NCBI GenBank assembly: GCA_025084515.1
Contig: JAJAGP010003233.1
Span: 1-64,000, forward strand
Source of the DNA: Ancistrus triradiatus
Lineage: Eukaryota > Chordata > Actinopteri > Siluriformes > Loricariidae
DNA: 64,000 bases
Direction: 5' to 3'
Each line of letters begins with the position of its first letter. Position 1 is the first letter of the stretch. A model generated the notes under the pieces. The model made no database searches. It was not told the DNA's origin and saw only the letters and a list, made by a program, of their open reading frames with translations. The translations under genes and the position numbers were made by a program. Below, piece after piece: positions 1 through 9,866 of the stretch.

Positions 1-193
1 TTGACCATTGAAACCCCATTATTTCCTATGGGCCAAATTTTGGACTTTGAGGGGCCGCTGCGCGGCCCCCCAAAGTCCCATCAGCCCCAAAAGCACAAGC
101 GGTCCGATCCCGTATGGGTTCTACGTCCATGCCGAATTTCGTGACCGTAGCTCAAAAACTGTGACCCGTGAAAACGGTACAAAATTCGACCAA

Positions 194-194
<1 letters not shown>
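1..194. repeat. GC-rich unclassified interspersed repeat
   Basis: This block is far richer in G and C than the flanking DNA and runs directly into an (AAT)n tract, as a retroposon tail would. It contains a strong hairpin at 42-78. It resembles a repeat I associate with teleost genomes, but I cannot name the family. The left end lies outside the window. Confidence 0.5.
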
Positions 195-238
<44 letters not shown>

Positions 239-331
239 GATCTCGGAAAACAGTATGTTGGCTTTTTCAAGCCAACCTAATAATAATAATAAGATCTCGG
301 AAAACAGTATGTTGGCTTTTTCAAGCCAACC

Positions 332-368
<37 letters not shown>
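195..368. repeat. (AAT)n tract with two 54-bp cassettes
   Basis: (AAT)n at 195-236 and about 335-368 flanks two essentially identical units at 237-290 and 291-344. Each begins AAGATCTCGG, contains the 8-bp-stem hairpin GTTGGCTT/AAGCCAAC (257-276 in the first unit) and ends in AAT triplets. Poly-Asn and poly-Leu open frames across it are artefacts of the triplet repeat. Confidence 0.85.
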
Positions 369-436
369 TCATATAAGTTCAAAGTAAATAAATGTACTTG
401 GCTATCCTGTTTACATGTTTGTTTCATTTATTATTA

Positions 437-1110
437 GTGAACAATAGTATTAAAAGAAACAAACAAACAAAAAGAAAAAGAAAGAAAGAAAGAAGCAAAC
501 AAACTAGGGCTGTCTGATGTCTTAGTAGACAGAATAGTGCTCTTGTTGGGAGGCCTCAGCTCTGGAATGTAAGATGGCCACCAGCTGGGTTTCTCGATTA
601 AGCCAGGGCACCTCAGGCCTGTTTCTACAAAACCTCCTCTGCTTTGAAAACCCATAACAACACACTACTGACTTTCAAAAGAGCACATAAATCAGTCCTC
701 AGGGAATTTACTGTCTTTTTTATCTTTATTTGTAGTACAAAATTACAGCTCTGTGAGCTAGTGGGTGGTTTCCAGTCATTTTTGCAACGTGTACTTTCAG
801 CAAAGCAACTTTTTCTCTTCCACTCACATAAGTCTGCTAACAGTCTGTGTAGGTGCAGATACTGAAGCTCATTTTTTCCTCCATAGGTACCTCTCCCTAC
901 TGTGTGTCAGATTAATAACCTCTCTCTATTTCACTGTAAAGATTTCTTTATGTAACTGTCATAGAATAAAAAAGTGAGCACCTTGATGTCTCAAGGCTCC
1001 TAAATGGCCCTTCTAAATCTACTTTATGATATATGACTAGATTTTTTTTTTTTGTTATTTAAGTAAGCCAGTTTGGATGCAAATAATTGATATCATAGAT
1101 GGGATTACCC
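437..1110. other. No gene seen
   Basis: Apart from an A-rich simple stretch (about 459-502), I see no conserved coding pattern, RNA gene or transposon end here. Confidence 0.5.
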
Positions 1111-1427
1111 GAAGACATGAAAAGATAGAAGCAAGTGAGACAACCAAGGTCTTCAGAAGAACTGTGGAAGGTTGTTCAGCAGGTTTTGATACCTTCAAAA
1201 TCTGGGTATCTTGAGTACCTTCAAAAACTGCACAACCTAAAAGTGTCCCTAAGAGAATGATATAGCTGATATAACCACATAGGTAAGGGAATACTTAGGC
1301 AAACCTTTGTCAAGTACTACAATACGTTGTACATTCTCAAATTCCACTTAAAACTTTACTGTGTGACAAAGAAGACTTATGTTGACCTTATGTCCAAAAA
1401 GCAGCATTTTCTTATCTTAACTTGAAC
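1111..1427 (+). mobile_element. Possible relic of a Tc1-like 3' region
   Basis: Around 1150-1260 the text resembles the C-terminal coding part of a fish Tc1-like transposase (a 'LWKVLQ..' followed by 'EKLCSSVPRRM'-like pattern), heavily decayed. There is no terminal repeat to confirm it, and the assignment rests on pattern memory only. Confidence 0.25.
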
Positions 1428-2346
1428 CCAGGGTAACTTCTAAGCAACTGAAGGCCTCTCTCACATTGCCTAATGTTAATGTTCATGAGTCCACCATCAG
1501 TAGAACACTGAACAACAATGGTGTGCATGTCAGTGTTGCAAGGAGAAAGCCACTGCTCTCCAAAAAGAACATTGCTGCTGGTCTGCAGTTTGCTAAAGAT
1601 CACGTGGACAAGCCAGAAGGCTATTGGAAGAATGTTTTGTGGACGGATGAGACCAAAATAGCTTAAAACAACTTTTTGGTTTCAAAGAAAATCGTTATGT
1701 TTGGAGAAAAGAAAACACTGAATTCCAGCATAAGAAACATCTGTGAAACATGGTGGTGGTAGTATCATAGTTTGGGCCTGTTTTGCTGCATCTGGGTCAG
1801 GACGGCTTGCCATCATTGATGGAACAATGAATTCTGAATTATATCAGAGAATTCTAAAGGAAAATGTCAGGACATCTGTCCATGAACTGAATCTCAAGAG
1901 AAGGTGGGTCATGCAGCAAGACAACGACCCTAAGCACACAAGCCGTTCCACCAAAGAATGGTTAAAGAAGAATAAAGTTAATGTTTTAGAATGGCCAAGT
2001 CAAAGTCCTGACCTTAATCCAATCAAAATGTTGTGGAAGGACCTGAAGCGAGCAGCTAATGTGAGGAAACCCACCAACATCCCAGGGTTGAAGCTGTTCT
2101 GTACGGAGGAATGGGATAAAATTCCTCCAAGCAGGACTGATCAACGGTTACAGGAAACATTTAGTTGCAGTTATTGCTGCACAGGGGGGGGTGTCACACC
2201 AGATACTGAAAGCAAACTTCATATACTTTTTTATACTCTCTTTATCTACATTTAGGACTTGTGTGAAAGTCTGATGATGTTTTGGGTTATATTTATGCAG
2301 AAATATAGAAAAGTCTAAAGAGTTCACAAACTTTCAAGCACCACTG
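1428..2346 (+). mobile_element. Tc1/mariner family A copy 1, 5'-truncated
   Basis: The right terminal inverted repeat is intact: the copy ends ...TTTCAAGCACCACTG followed by TA (2347-2348), the Tc1 target dinucleotide. The left end and DNA-binding domain are missing; homology to other family A copies begins abruptly at 1428. Its right edge abuts a family C transposon end at 2349. Confidence 0.9.
1466..2215 (+). pseudogene. Broken Tc1-like transposase (family A copy 1)
   Basis: This encodes the C-terminal two thirds of an IS630/Tc1-type DDE transposase, the nuclear enzyme that cuts and pastes elements at TA sites. The first catalytic Asp lies in the WTDETK motif, just before a frameshift and stop at about 1660; the second Asp lies in QQDNDPKHTS within the downstream open part (1743-2255). 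The third acidic position reads IKMLW, lysine instead of the expected glutamate. A second frameshift after PPSR disrupts the tail, and the N-terminal helix-turn-helix is absent. The protein is certainly inactive. Confidence 0.88.
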
Positions 2347-2348
2347 TA

Positions 2349-2465
2349 GGATGCAGGAATGGATGTTTATTAACAAATGAAGTTTAACAGAAAACAACAT
2401 GAAATATTTTGGGTTCATACTTTCTGCAATTAAATAAAAGTGAAAGTAAATGTAAGCAATAGTGT
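2349..2465 (+). mobile_element. Tc1-like family C 3' terminal fragment
   Basis: GCAGGAATGGATGTTTATTA followed by the 'CTTGGGTTCATACTGTCTGC'-type tail matches the same segment of the larger family C relic at 14045-14625. It directly follows the TA flank of family A copy 1, which suggests A inserted into or beside an older C element. Confidence 0.65.
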
Positions 2466-2490
2466 GTTTGTTTGTTTGTTTGTTTGTTTT
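2466..2490. repeat. (TTTG)n microsatellite
   Basis: Six to seven TTTG units, read directly. Confidence 0.9.
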
Positions 2491-3500
2491 AATTTGCATT
2501 TTCAATACTGTCCCAAGAAATTTATCAGTCTCTTATGCTGCACCAGCATGACACATAATCCATAATGGTACATCTTGGCCTGGCCCATCTGCTGCTTGAC
2601 ATATCCATTTCTCATTCATGTGTATAATGATAAACAGGAAGAATGGCTGGGACAGAATTTATGATTCTGTGCATGTTGGCTTTGATCAGTGGCTAGACTG
2701 GTCAAGCACTTTCTAACTTTGTTACTGAGGGTCAAGGTCTGTCTCTACTGAAGAATACTTTGCCCAGCAGGAACAGAAATTGTGCTTCTCTGTGTTTGTC
2801 TCCCAGAGTGATCAAAACACACACCAGCAATTAATCACTGCCGGGTCTGGCACGACTGCTGAGTGTGAGAAAGGCAGTGTGCAATACAGAGACAGGGTTA
2901 GGGAGTTACTTATTGAGTTTCCAGTCACATATTATTACCTCAGCTGCCCAAGTCTCTTTCTTGCTCCCTCTGCCTCCAGAGGAGTCCTTCACATACCATC
3001 CACTCTCACTGAACACCTGAATTAAGGCTGGTGGAAGGAGTGGGGAATGTCTGTGCAGGAATGCATTTGTTCCAGGTGCATAACATGCTGTTATTTATAT
3101 CTCAGAGGCTGTGAGTAATATTTGCTACCAGAAAAAAGAGCCTGCGCCATCACTAGCAGCCTTGGTGACTGACGTCAATTTGCTGTAAAAAGAGGGGAAT
3201 GTAGAGGAGCTTTCTCTTTCAAACTAGTCTAATCACTGCTTACGTATTTTGAGAAGGCTTAATAAGAGCTTGTCAGGAGCAAACCTCACAATGCCAAGAT
3301 GAAGAAGCAAACGGGGGCTGAGTTCTTCAATTAAGCATCTCTAGTGATTAATCTGGCATTAATCATCAGAAAGAATCTCCATTTGTAAGCATGTCGTTTT
3401 GGTGAGAGTGATAGATTAGAAATGGCCACAAAACTCCCTTAAAACCCAGATATGATTAATCATTCACACCAATGAATATATCACACTTTTCACTATCTGT
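2491..3500. other. No gene seen
   Basis: Open frames here show no recognisable domain. The only structured part is 3110-3480, listed separately as a possible regulatory stretch. Confidence 0.5.
3110..3480. promoter_or_regulatory. Possible cis-regulatory stretch (CRE and ATTA-type sites)
   Basis: A perfect cAMP-response palindrome TGACGTCA lies at 3170-3177. Between about 3330 and 3372 there are clustered homeodomain-type ATTA/TAAT cores, including two inverted ATTAATC boxes. The stretch is not part of any repeat seen elsewhere in the window. Enhancer function is inference from site content only. Confidence 0.25.
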
Positions 3501-3502
3501 TA

Positions 3503-5060
3503 CAGTCGTATGAAAAAGTTTGGGCACCCCTGATAATTTTCATGATTTTAGTTTATAAATCATTGGTTGTTCAGATCAGCAACTTGAGTTAAATATATCA
3601 TATAGCAGATGAACACAGTGATATTTGAGAAGTGAAATGAAGAGTTTATAGATTTCACAGAAGTTGTGCAGTAATTATTCAAAACAAAATTAGGCAGGTG
3701 GCATAAATTTGGGGGCACCCCAGCAGAAAAAATTACATAATATTTAGTAGATCCTCCTTTTGTAGAAATAACAGCCGCTAAACGCTTCCTACAGCTTCCA
3801 GTCTGGATTCTGGTTGAAGGTGCTTTGGACCATTCTTCTTTAGAAACATCTCCAGTTCAGTCAGGTTTGATGGTTTCCGAGCATGGACAGCTCACATTTG
3901 TCTAGGGACTGAGATGGCCATTCCAGAATGTTGTACTGGTTCCTCTGCATGAATGCCTTAGTAGATTTTGAGCAGGGTTTTGGGTCGTTGGCCTCGGTGC
4001 AACTTTGTCACTGATTCTTGAACATTGTTCTCAAGAATCTGGAGATATTAACTGGAATATGCGATCCTCAACTTTAACAAGATTCCTAGTACCTGCACTG
4101 GCCACACAGTCCCGCAGCCTGATGGAACCGCTACCAAATTTTACTGTGGGTAGCAAATGTTTGTCTTGGGATGTGTGCCGCTCCTTGTTATGTCCAAATA
4201 ACTCAATTTTAGTTTCATCAGTACACAGCACTTTATTCCAAAATGAAGCTGGATTGTCCAAATGTGCTGTAGCACACCTCAAGTGACTGTGGCGTGTCTG
4301 CAGAAAAGGCTTCTTCTGCATTACTCTCCCATACAGCCTCTCCTTGTGCAAAGTGTGCTGTATAGTTGAACGATGATTAGTGACACCATCTGCAGCAAGA
4401 TGAGGTTGTAGGTCTTTGAAGGTGGTCTGTGGCTTGACTATGACTGTTCTCACCATCCTTCGCCTCTGCCTATCTGAGATTCTTCTTGGTCTGCCACTTC
4501 GGGAGTTCCTTAACTAGAACTGTGTCTGTGGTCTTCCATTGCGTCACTATGTTCCTCACAGTGGAAACTGACAGCTGAAATCTCTGAGAGAGCTTTTCCC
4601 TTTCCCTGAACCATGATGTTGAACAACCTTTGTTTTCAGGCCATTTGCAGAGTTATTTGTTTTGAGGCTCCCATGGTTGCCACTCTTCAGAGAAGATGCA
4701 AAGAGGAGAAAAACTTCCAATTGGCCACCTTAACCCTTTCTCATAGTTTTGGATTCAACTTGTGTGTGTAGATCAAGGGTCAATGAGCTTTACAAAACAA
4801 ATTTTTGTGTTCCAATAATTAGTGCTAAAGGTAATTCAAATGACAAGGGTGCCCAAATTTATGCAACCTGCCTAATTTTGTTTGAATAATTACTGCACAC
4901 TTTCTGTAAAACATATAAACTTAATTTCACTTCTCAAATATCACGGTGTTCATCTGCTAGATGATATATTTACCTGAAATTGCTGAGCTGGACAACCAAT
5001 GATTTATAAAGAAAAATCATGAAAATTATCAAGGGGTGCCCAAACTTTTTCATACGACTG
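3503..5060 (-). mobile_element. Full-length Tc1/mariner family D element
   Basis: It is flanked by TA (3501-3502 and 5061-5062) and begins CAGTCGTATGAAAAAGTTTG with a matching inverted copy at the right end. The inverted repeats extend to roughly 210-220 bp on each side with a few mismatches. Each carries an inner repeat of the 'TTTGGGCACC' motif, the IR/DR layout known from Sleeping Beauty-type elements. The transposase relic is on the minus strand. Confidence 0.93.
3770..4690 (-). pseudogene. Broken Tc1-like transposase (family D)
   Basis: The longest open part (4031-4456, minus, 141 aa) keeps a Tc1 core: paired HTH-type sequence, then FWNKVLCTDETKIELFG with the first catalytic Asp. The expected N-terminal part (towards 4690) and the C-terminal DDE half (towards 3770) are only recoverable in other frames and contain stops. 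The usual family length is about 340 residues, so the gene is dead although the element termini are intact. Confidence 0.8.
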
Positions 5061-5062
5061 TA

Positions 5063-5742
5063 TCTGCCAACAAGTTCAAAATGTGCAATGAATAAACTGA
5101 AGGCCAAAGCAAATGTATTATTTATTTTCATTTTCATTTAAATATTAGCTTTCCTGTACAAAGTTTCCTGTATTAGTCAGTGTACATTTAGTTATTTACC
5201 ATGGGATTAGTTTTCTGTAAGTTTGTTTCTTTCAATTGTAATGTATTTAGACACACTGGCAGTTTTACATAAAGTACACGCTCATTATTTATAGGTTTTT
5301 TCATTAACTGCAAATTAGAAATGGTTCATTTATTAAGCAGTTAACATATTCAAACAAACTACCTGTAGTTTAATTTTAGGTTAAAATTAATTGAAGACAT
5401 TACATAGTAGACATTACAATGCCTTTCTTTGTCAGGACTGTTATATCGAATGTAAAAGTAAAATGAAAACCCAAGCAATTGAAATTAAATAACTGAACAA
5501 ACTGCAACTGAACAAAAATGAACATAATCATCACTATTATGAAAACTATGCATACTCAATACCAATACCAGGGGCGTTTCTAGACTACTTGTAGTACTGG
5601 GGTAAACACAGAATTTTGGGGGGCACCGCAGTACCCATCTACTTGCCAATCAGTCATATGGGCACAACTGTGCATAATAATAAGCCTGTTAAACAACAAG
5701 TTATTACGTGATTTAATACTAAAGTGGGCGTTACTCTGCCAT
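5063..5742. other. No gene seen
   Basis: AT-rich DNA. CAGGGGCGTTTCTAG near 5571 looks like the end of a hAT-type element, but I could not find a partner end. Confidence 0.4.
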
Positions 5743-6061
5743 GGATGAGAAATGACAAATTAACACTAAAGATCTATTATTACATTTACATTTACATTTA
5801 CAGCATTTAGCAGACGCCCTTATCCAGAGCAACTTACAATTGGTACAGTCTTACAATCCAAGCAATTGTGGGTTAAGGGTCTTGCTCAAGGACCCAACAG
5901 TGGCAGCTTTCCAGAGGTGGAATTTGAACCCTGGACCTTTTGGTCCATGGACCAGCACCTTAACCGCTAGGCTACCACATCCACAGTTATTAATTACCAT
6001 AAACCATAAAGTTATTGTAATTAATAAAAGATCTTTAGTGTTAATTTGTCATTTCTCATCC
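5743..6061. repeat. Perfect 33-bp inverted repeat bracketing a SINE
   Basis: The arm at 5743-5775 (starts GGATGAGAAATGACAAATTA) is the exact reverse complement of 6029-6061. The 253-bp interior is mostly a minus-strand tRNA-SINE (5780-5985). This is either a MITE or foldback element invaded by the SINE, or an inverted duplication. Confidence 0.9.
5780..5985 (-). mobile_element. tRNA-derived SINE (mermaid/merman-like)
   Basis: On the minus strand it reads GGTAGCCTAGCGGTTAAGG (A-box-like), a B-box-like GGTTCAAATTCC, a body 'CCACTGTTGGGTCCTTGAGC', and a tail with CGTCTGCTAAATGCTGTAAA repeated as (ACATTT)n. The structure is a Pol III SINE; the family name is from memory. Confidence 0.85.
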
Positions 6062-7271
6062 AAAACACCTAGCCAAAACACAGAGCTATGAGCTACCATT
6101 ACCTTGTCTGCAGTGTGGCTGACTTATTTTTACATTTTTGCAGATGTCCATTACTTCAGGACAAAACCTGAAGGAAACTGTCTCTGATTGAAAGCGTCAG
6201 CTGCTTTCTGAAAAATGCCAGGGAATTATGGGAAATGTAGTGCCTTTAGTGAATTTGCGTGGCCTGTCCTGTAGTTCTTGTCAACAATCCAGTATAAAAT
6301 TGACCTTTTACCATCATGATTTTAGCGTGGCACAGCAACATTTTACTAAGGCAGTGCCTCTGTCAAGTGGATCTGACAGAATACTTAGAAATTAATATTT
6401 TAAATGAAATGAAATTTTATATGTACATACGTAAATATAGTAATTTACTACATATACTTCATTACTGCCCACCACTGCCTACAGCCCATGTAATGCTTAT
6501 ATACAAAACTAGAATAGTGATATACAATAAGCTTTATAAAATTCACACAATAATAATTTTAGTGTGTCACATCTAAGGTTTTGATACTGTATGATGGTAT
6601 ACCACAAGTAAAAATACTTTTAATGTTACTTGTATCGATGATAAAGTGAACAAAACATGTTATTTAATGATACCTTCTTCTGCAGTTATGATAAACCAGA
6701 AAGTTGAGTTCATGGGTCAACTAAACTAGGTACTTGAATTTCATGTTCTGTGGGTCAGTAGGAAAACAGATAGAAGAGCCGGGCATCCTTCTGGCTCCTC
6801 TTCAAATATGATGCTGTCATTTTGGTAGCACACATGCTGAGCCATGGCAGTAACCCATGCTGAGCAAGCCACGCTGGAGATGGGGAGCGTAAACACTGAG
6901 CTGAGAAGACTGTCACCATAGGTGGGTGAGAGTGTTTTTCCAAATACAATCCCTCCCAACTTTACAGCATGTAAGTGTGAGACACTGTGCACACAGGTGA
7001 TGATCCCCAAGTGAAAAAACACACCGGAAGCAATCTTCACACAAGCAGCTGACACCTCTTCAAACACTGAGAGCTTCTTATAGATGCCCATAAAAGTGCT
7101 TGTGTGTGGGTGCATGTGTTGTGCATGTGTTCACAACGGAAGTCAGGAGAAACGGAAAAGTCTGCATTTGTATGTGTCCCATGTGTCAGCAAATTCATGC
7201 ACGAATATGCTGTCAGTAAGCGCTAGCACATAGTTTTATCTGAAAGACTAAAATCTATTTTGATGCAGTGA
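6062..7271. other. No gene recognised; one unidentified 124-codon minus frame
   Basis: An open frame at 6741-7115 (minus, 124 aa) has hydrophobic patches but matches no family I know. It is preceded, on its strand, by an acceptor-like CTGTGTGCACAG inside the frame. I treat it as chance unless homology is found. Confidence 0.35.
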
Positions 7272-7572
7272 GGGCTTAATGATTATGGCCATACTAACCA
7301 GATGGTTTACGGTTCAAATATCAGTACTGTCAAGCTGCCACTGTTGGGCCCTTGAACAACGCCCTTAATCTCCTAATTGTTTGGAGAGTACCCAGTCTCA
7401 ATTGGAAGTTGGTTTGGTTGAAATTGTCTATAAATTGAATAAGGATATGGCTTTCTAATTAGAAGGCTTTGAGTGCCAATGCCAGTTCTGCCAAGTTGAT
7501 ATTGTTGAACCTTTAAACAAGGGTTTTACCACTTAGCTTAAATCTAAGTCACTCTAGATAAGCACATCTTTA
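7272..7572 (+). mobile_element. Decayed tRNA-SINE copies, probably two in tandem
   Basis: 7272-7440 keeps 'AAGCTGCCACTGTTGGGCCC' and 'CCCTTAATCTCC', the SINE body on the plus strand. 7445-7572 repeats the same pattern more weakly (GCCAGTTCTGCCAAGTTG, then TAAGTCACTCTAGATAAGC). Confidence 0.6.
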
Positions 7573-8268
7573 AAATAATTTAATATAAAAATATCTCTTG
7601 TCATTTAAAGCTGAATTATTGTTAACTGACAAAAGCTACAGTTAAACATGTGGGTCCCTTTAAGGGAAACTGTCTAAATAGAATGGAATAACATAAACCT
7701 GCTAGCCCTGGAGCATGATTAATAAAAAATAAAAAGTGGGAGCATATGAGCGAAAACCAAACAAGCTTCTTCAATATACATCCCAACTGTCATATTCATC
7801 ATCCCTTCTTCATCAAGCTTGCAGCATGCTCTGCACTTTTTCCATGACCCAATCACTGTTTACTGCAGCATCTGGTGACAGCAGAATGGTGTGATCACAC
7901 TTTTTTTAGATTGTTTCTTTCTCACACATAGCTCTGGCTGTGGGCTAAACATCAGCCGAGATATGTCAAGATTGTTTAGGAGAAAGTAAACTGAGGTTGT
8001 GAAACAGTTTTTCAGCTGCACCACCACGAGGAAAAGTATTGCAAAAATTCTGTATGTGACAAACATTTTGAAGCTGAATAAGTGATCTAACAATTTTTGA
8101 AATGTTAACATTTATAAGTTTACATACAAGCAGAATAGCCACTAGTCAATCAAACAGTGTAATGCTATAGTAAATGTCTGTAGAGAAACAGATGGACTAC
8201 AGTCTGTAATTGTACAACTACACAGTGCAGCGACCACTAGAACTTAAAAAAAAAATAAGCAGACTATA
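7573..8268. other. No gene seen
   Basis: AT-rich DNA without recognisable coding or repeat structure. A minus open frame at 7860-8111 has no known domain. Confidence 0.45.
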
Positions 8269-8269
8269 T

Positions 8270-9864
8270 AGTGGTGCTTGTAAGTTTGTGAACCCTTTAG
8301 AATTTTGATGATCTAAAACATCATCGGATTTTCACACAAGTACTACAAGTGGATAAAGAGATCCCAGTTAAACAAATGAGACAAAAATATTATACTTGGT
8401 CATTTATCTATTGAGGAAAAGGATCCAATATTACATATTAGTGAGTAGAAAAGTATGTGAACCTCTAGGATTAGCAGTTAATTTGAAGGTGAAATTAAAG
8501 TCAGGTGTGTTCAATCAATTGGTTGACAGTTATGTGTGAGTGATCACCCTGTTTTATTTAAAGAACAGGGATCTAAGTCTAGAGATCAAAGTCTGCTCTT
8601 CACAACACATGTTTGTGGAAGTGTATCATAGCACTAACAAAGGAGATTTCTTAAGACCTCAGAAAAAGAGATGTTGATTCTCATCAGGCTGGAAAAAGTT
8701 ACAGAACTGTCTCTAAAGAGTTTGGACTCCACCAATCCACAGTCAGACAGATTGTGTACAAATGGAGGAAATTTAAGACCATTGTTACCCTCCCCAGGAG
8801 TGGTTGACCAACAAAGATCACTCCAAGAGTAAGGCATGTAATAGTTGGCGAGGTCACAAAGGACCCCAGGGTAACATCTAAGCAACTGAAGGCCTCTCTG
8901 ACATTGGCTAATGTCAATGTTCATGAGTCCACCATCAGAAGAACACTGAACAACAATGGTGTGCATGTCAGGGCTGCAAGGAGAAAGCCACTGCTCTCCA
9001 AAAAAACATTGCTGCTCGTCTGCAGTTTGTTAAAGATCACATGGACAAGCCAGAAGGCTATTGGAAGAATGTTTTGTGGACGGATGAGACCAAAAAAGAA
9101 CTTTTTGGTTTAAAAGAAAAGCGTTATGTTTGGAGAAAAGAAAACACTGCATTCCAGCATAAGAGCCTTATCCCATCTGTGAAACATGGTGGTGGTAGTA
9201 TCATGGTTTGGGTCTGTTTTGCTGCATCTGGGCCAGGGCGGCTTGCCATCATTGATGGAACAAGGAATTCTGAATTACATCAGAGAATTCTAAACAAAAA
9301 TGTCAGGACATCTGTCCATGAGCTGAATCTCAAGAGAAGGTGGATCATGCAGCAAGACAACGACCCTAAGCACACAAGCTGTTCTACCAAAGAATGATTA
9401 AAGAAGAATAAAGATAATATTTTCGAATGGCCGAGTCAAAGTCCTGATCTTAATCCAATCAAAATGCTGTGGAAGGACCTGAAGCGAGCAGTTAATGTGA
9501 GGAAACCCATCAACATCCCAGAGTTGAAGCTGTTCTGTATGGAGGAATGGGCTAAAATTCCCCCAAGCCGGTGTGCAGGACTGATCAACAGTTACAGGAA
9601 ACATTTAGATGCAGTCATTGCTGCACAGGGGGGTCACAGCAGATAGTGAAAGCAAAGGTTCACATACTTTTGCCTCTCACTAAAATGTAATATTTGATCA
9701 TTTCCTTAATAAATAAATGAGTAAGTATAATATTTTTGTCTAATTTGTTTAACTGTGATCTCTTTACTTTTAGGACTTGTGTGAAAATCTGATGATGTTT
9801 TAGGTCATATTTATGGAGAAAAATAGAAAATTGTAAAGGGTTCACAATCTTTCAAGCAGCACTG
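8270..9864 (+). mobile_element. Full-length Tc1/mariner family A copy 2
   Basis: Both termini are present: GTGGTGCTTGTAAGTTTGTG at the left and ...CAAGCAGCACTG|TA at the right (TA 9865-9866). The ~1.6-kb length is standard for Tc1. It shares diagnostic changes with copy 6 (19239-20609), forming a subfamily. Confidence 0.92.
8609..9646 (+). pseudogene. Broken Tc1-like transposase (family A copy 2)
   Basis: The start codon used by the family (ATGTTTGTGGAAG) is at 8609. A 5' HTH-bearing part, the first catalytic Asp (WTDETK near 9080) and the second (QQDNDPKHTS near 9350-9375) are readable, but the frame is interrupted by indels. There is also a TGA where other copies have Trp (KEW, near 9397), and Lys replaces the catalytic Glu (NPIKMLW near 9455). 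The C-terminus (9464-9646) is open. It is inactive. The same TGA and downstream changes recur in copy 6. Confidence 0.88.
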
Positions 9865-9866
9865 TA

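Noticed and set aside
237..344. Repeat-spacer look of the two 54-bp cassettes as a CRISPR array
   Set aside because: Only two units, the 'spacers' are AAT repeats, and the genome is a vertebrate.
152..437. Open frames rich in Asn or Leu on both strands
   Set aside because: They are translations of the (AAT)n tract and its cassettes, with no protein character.
5780..5985. Pol III boxes read as a tRNA gene
   Set aside because: The sequence continues as a SINE body and tail shared with several other copies, and no cloverleaf is intact.
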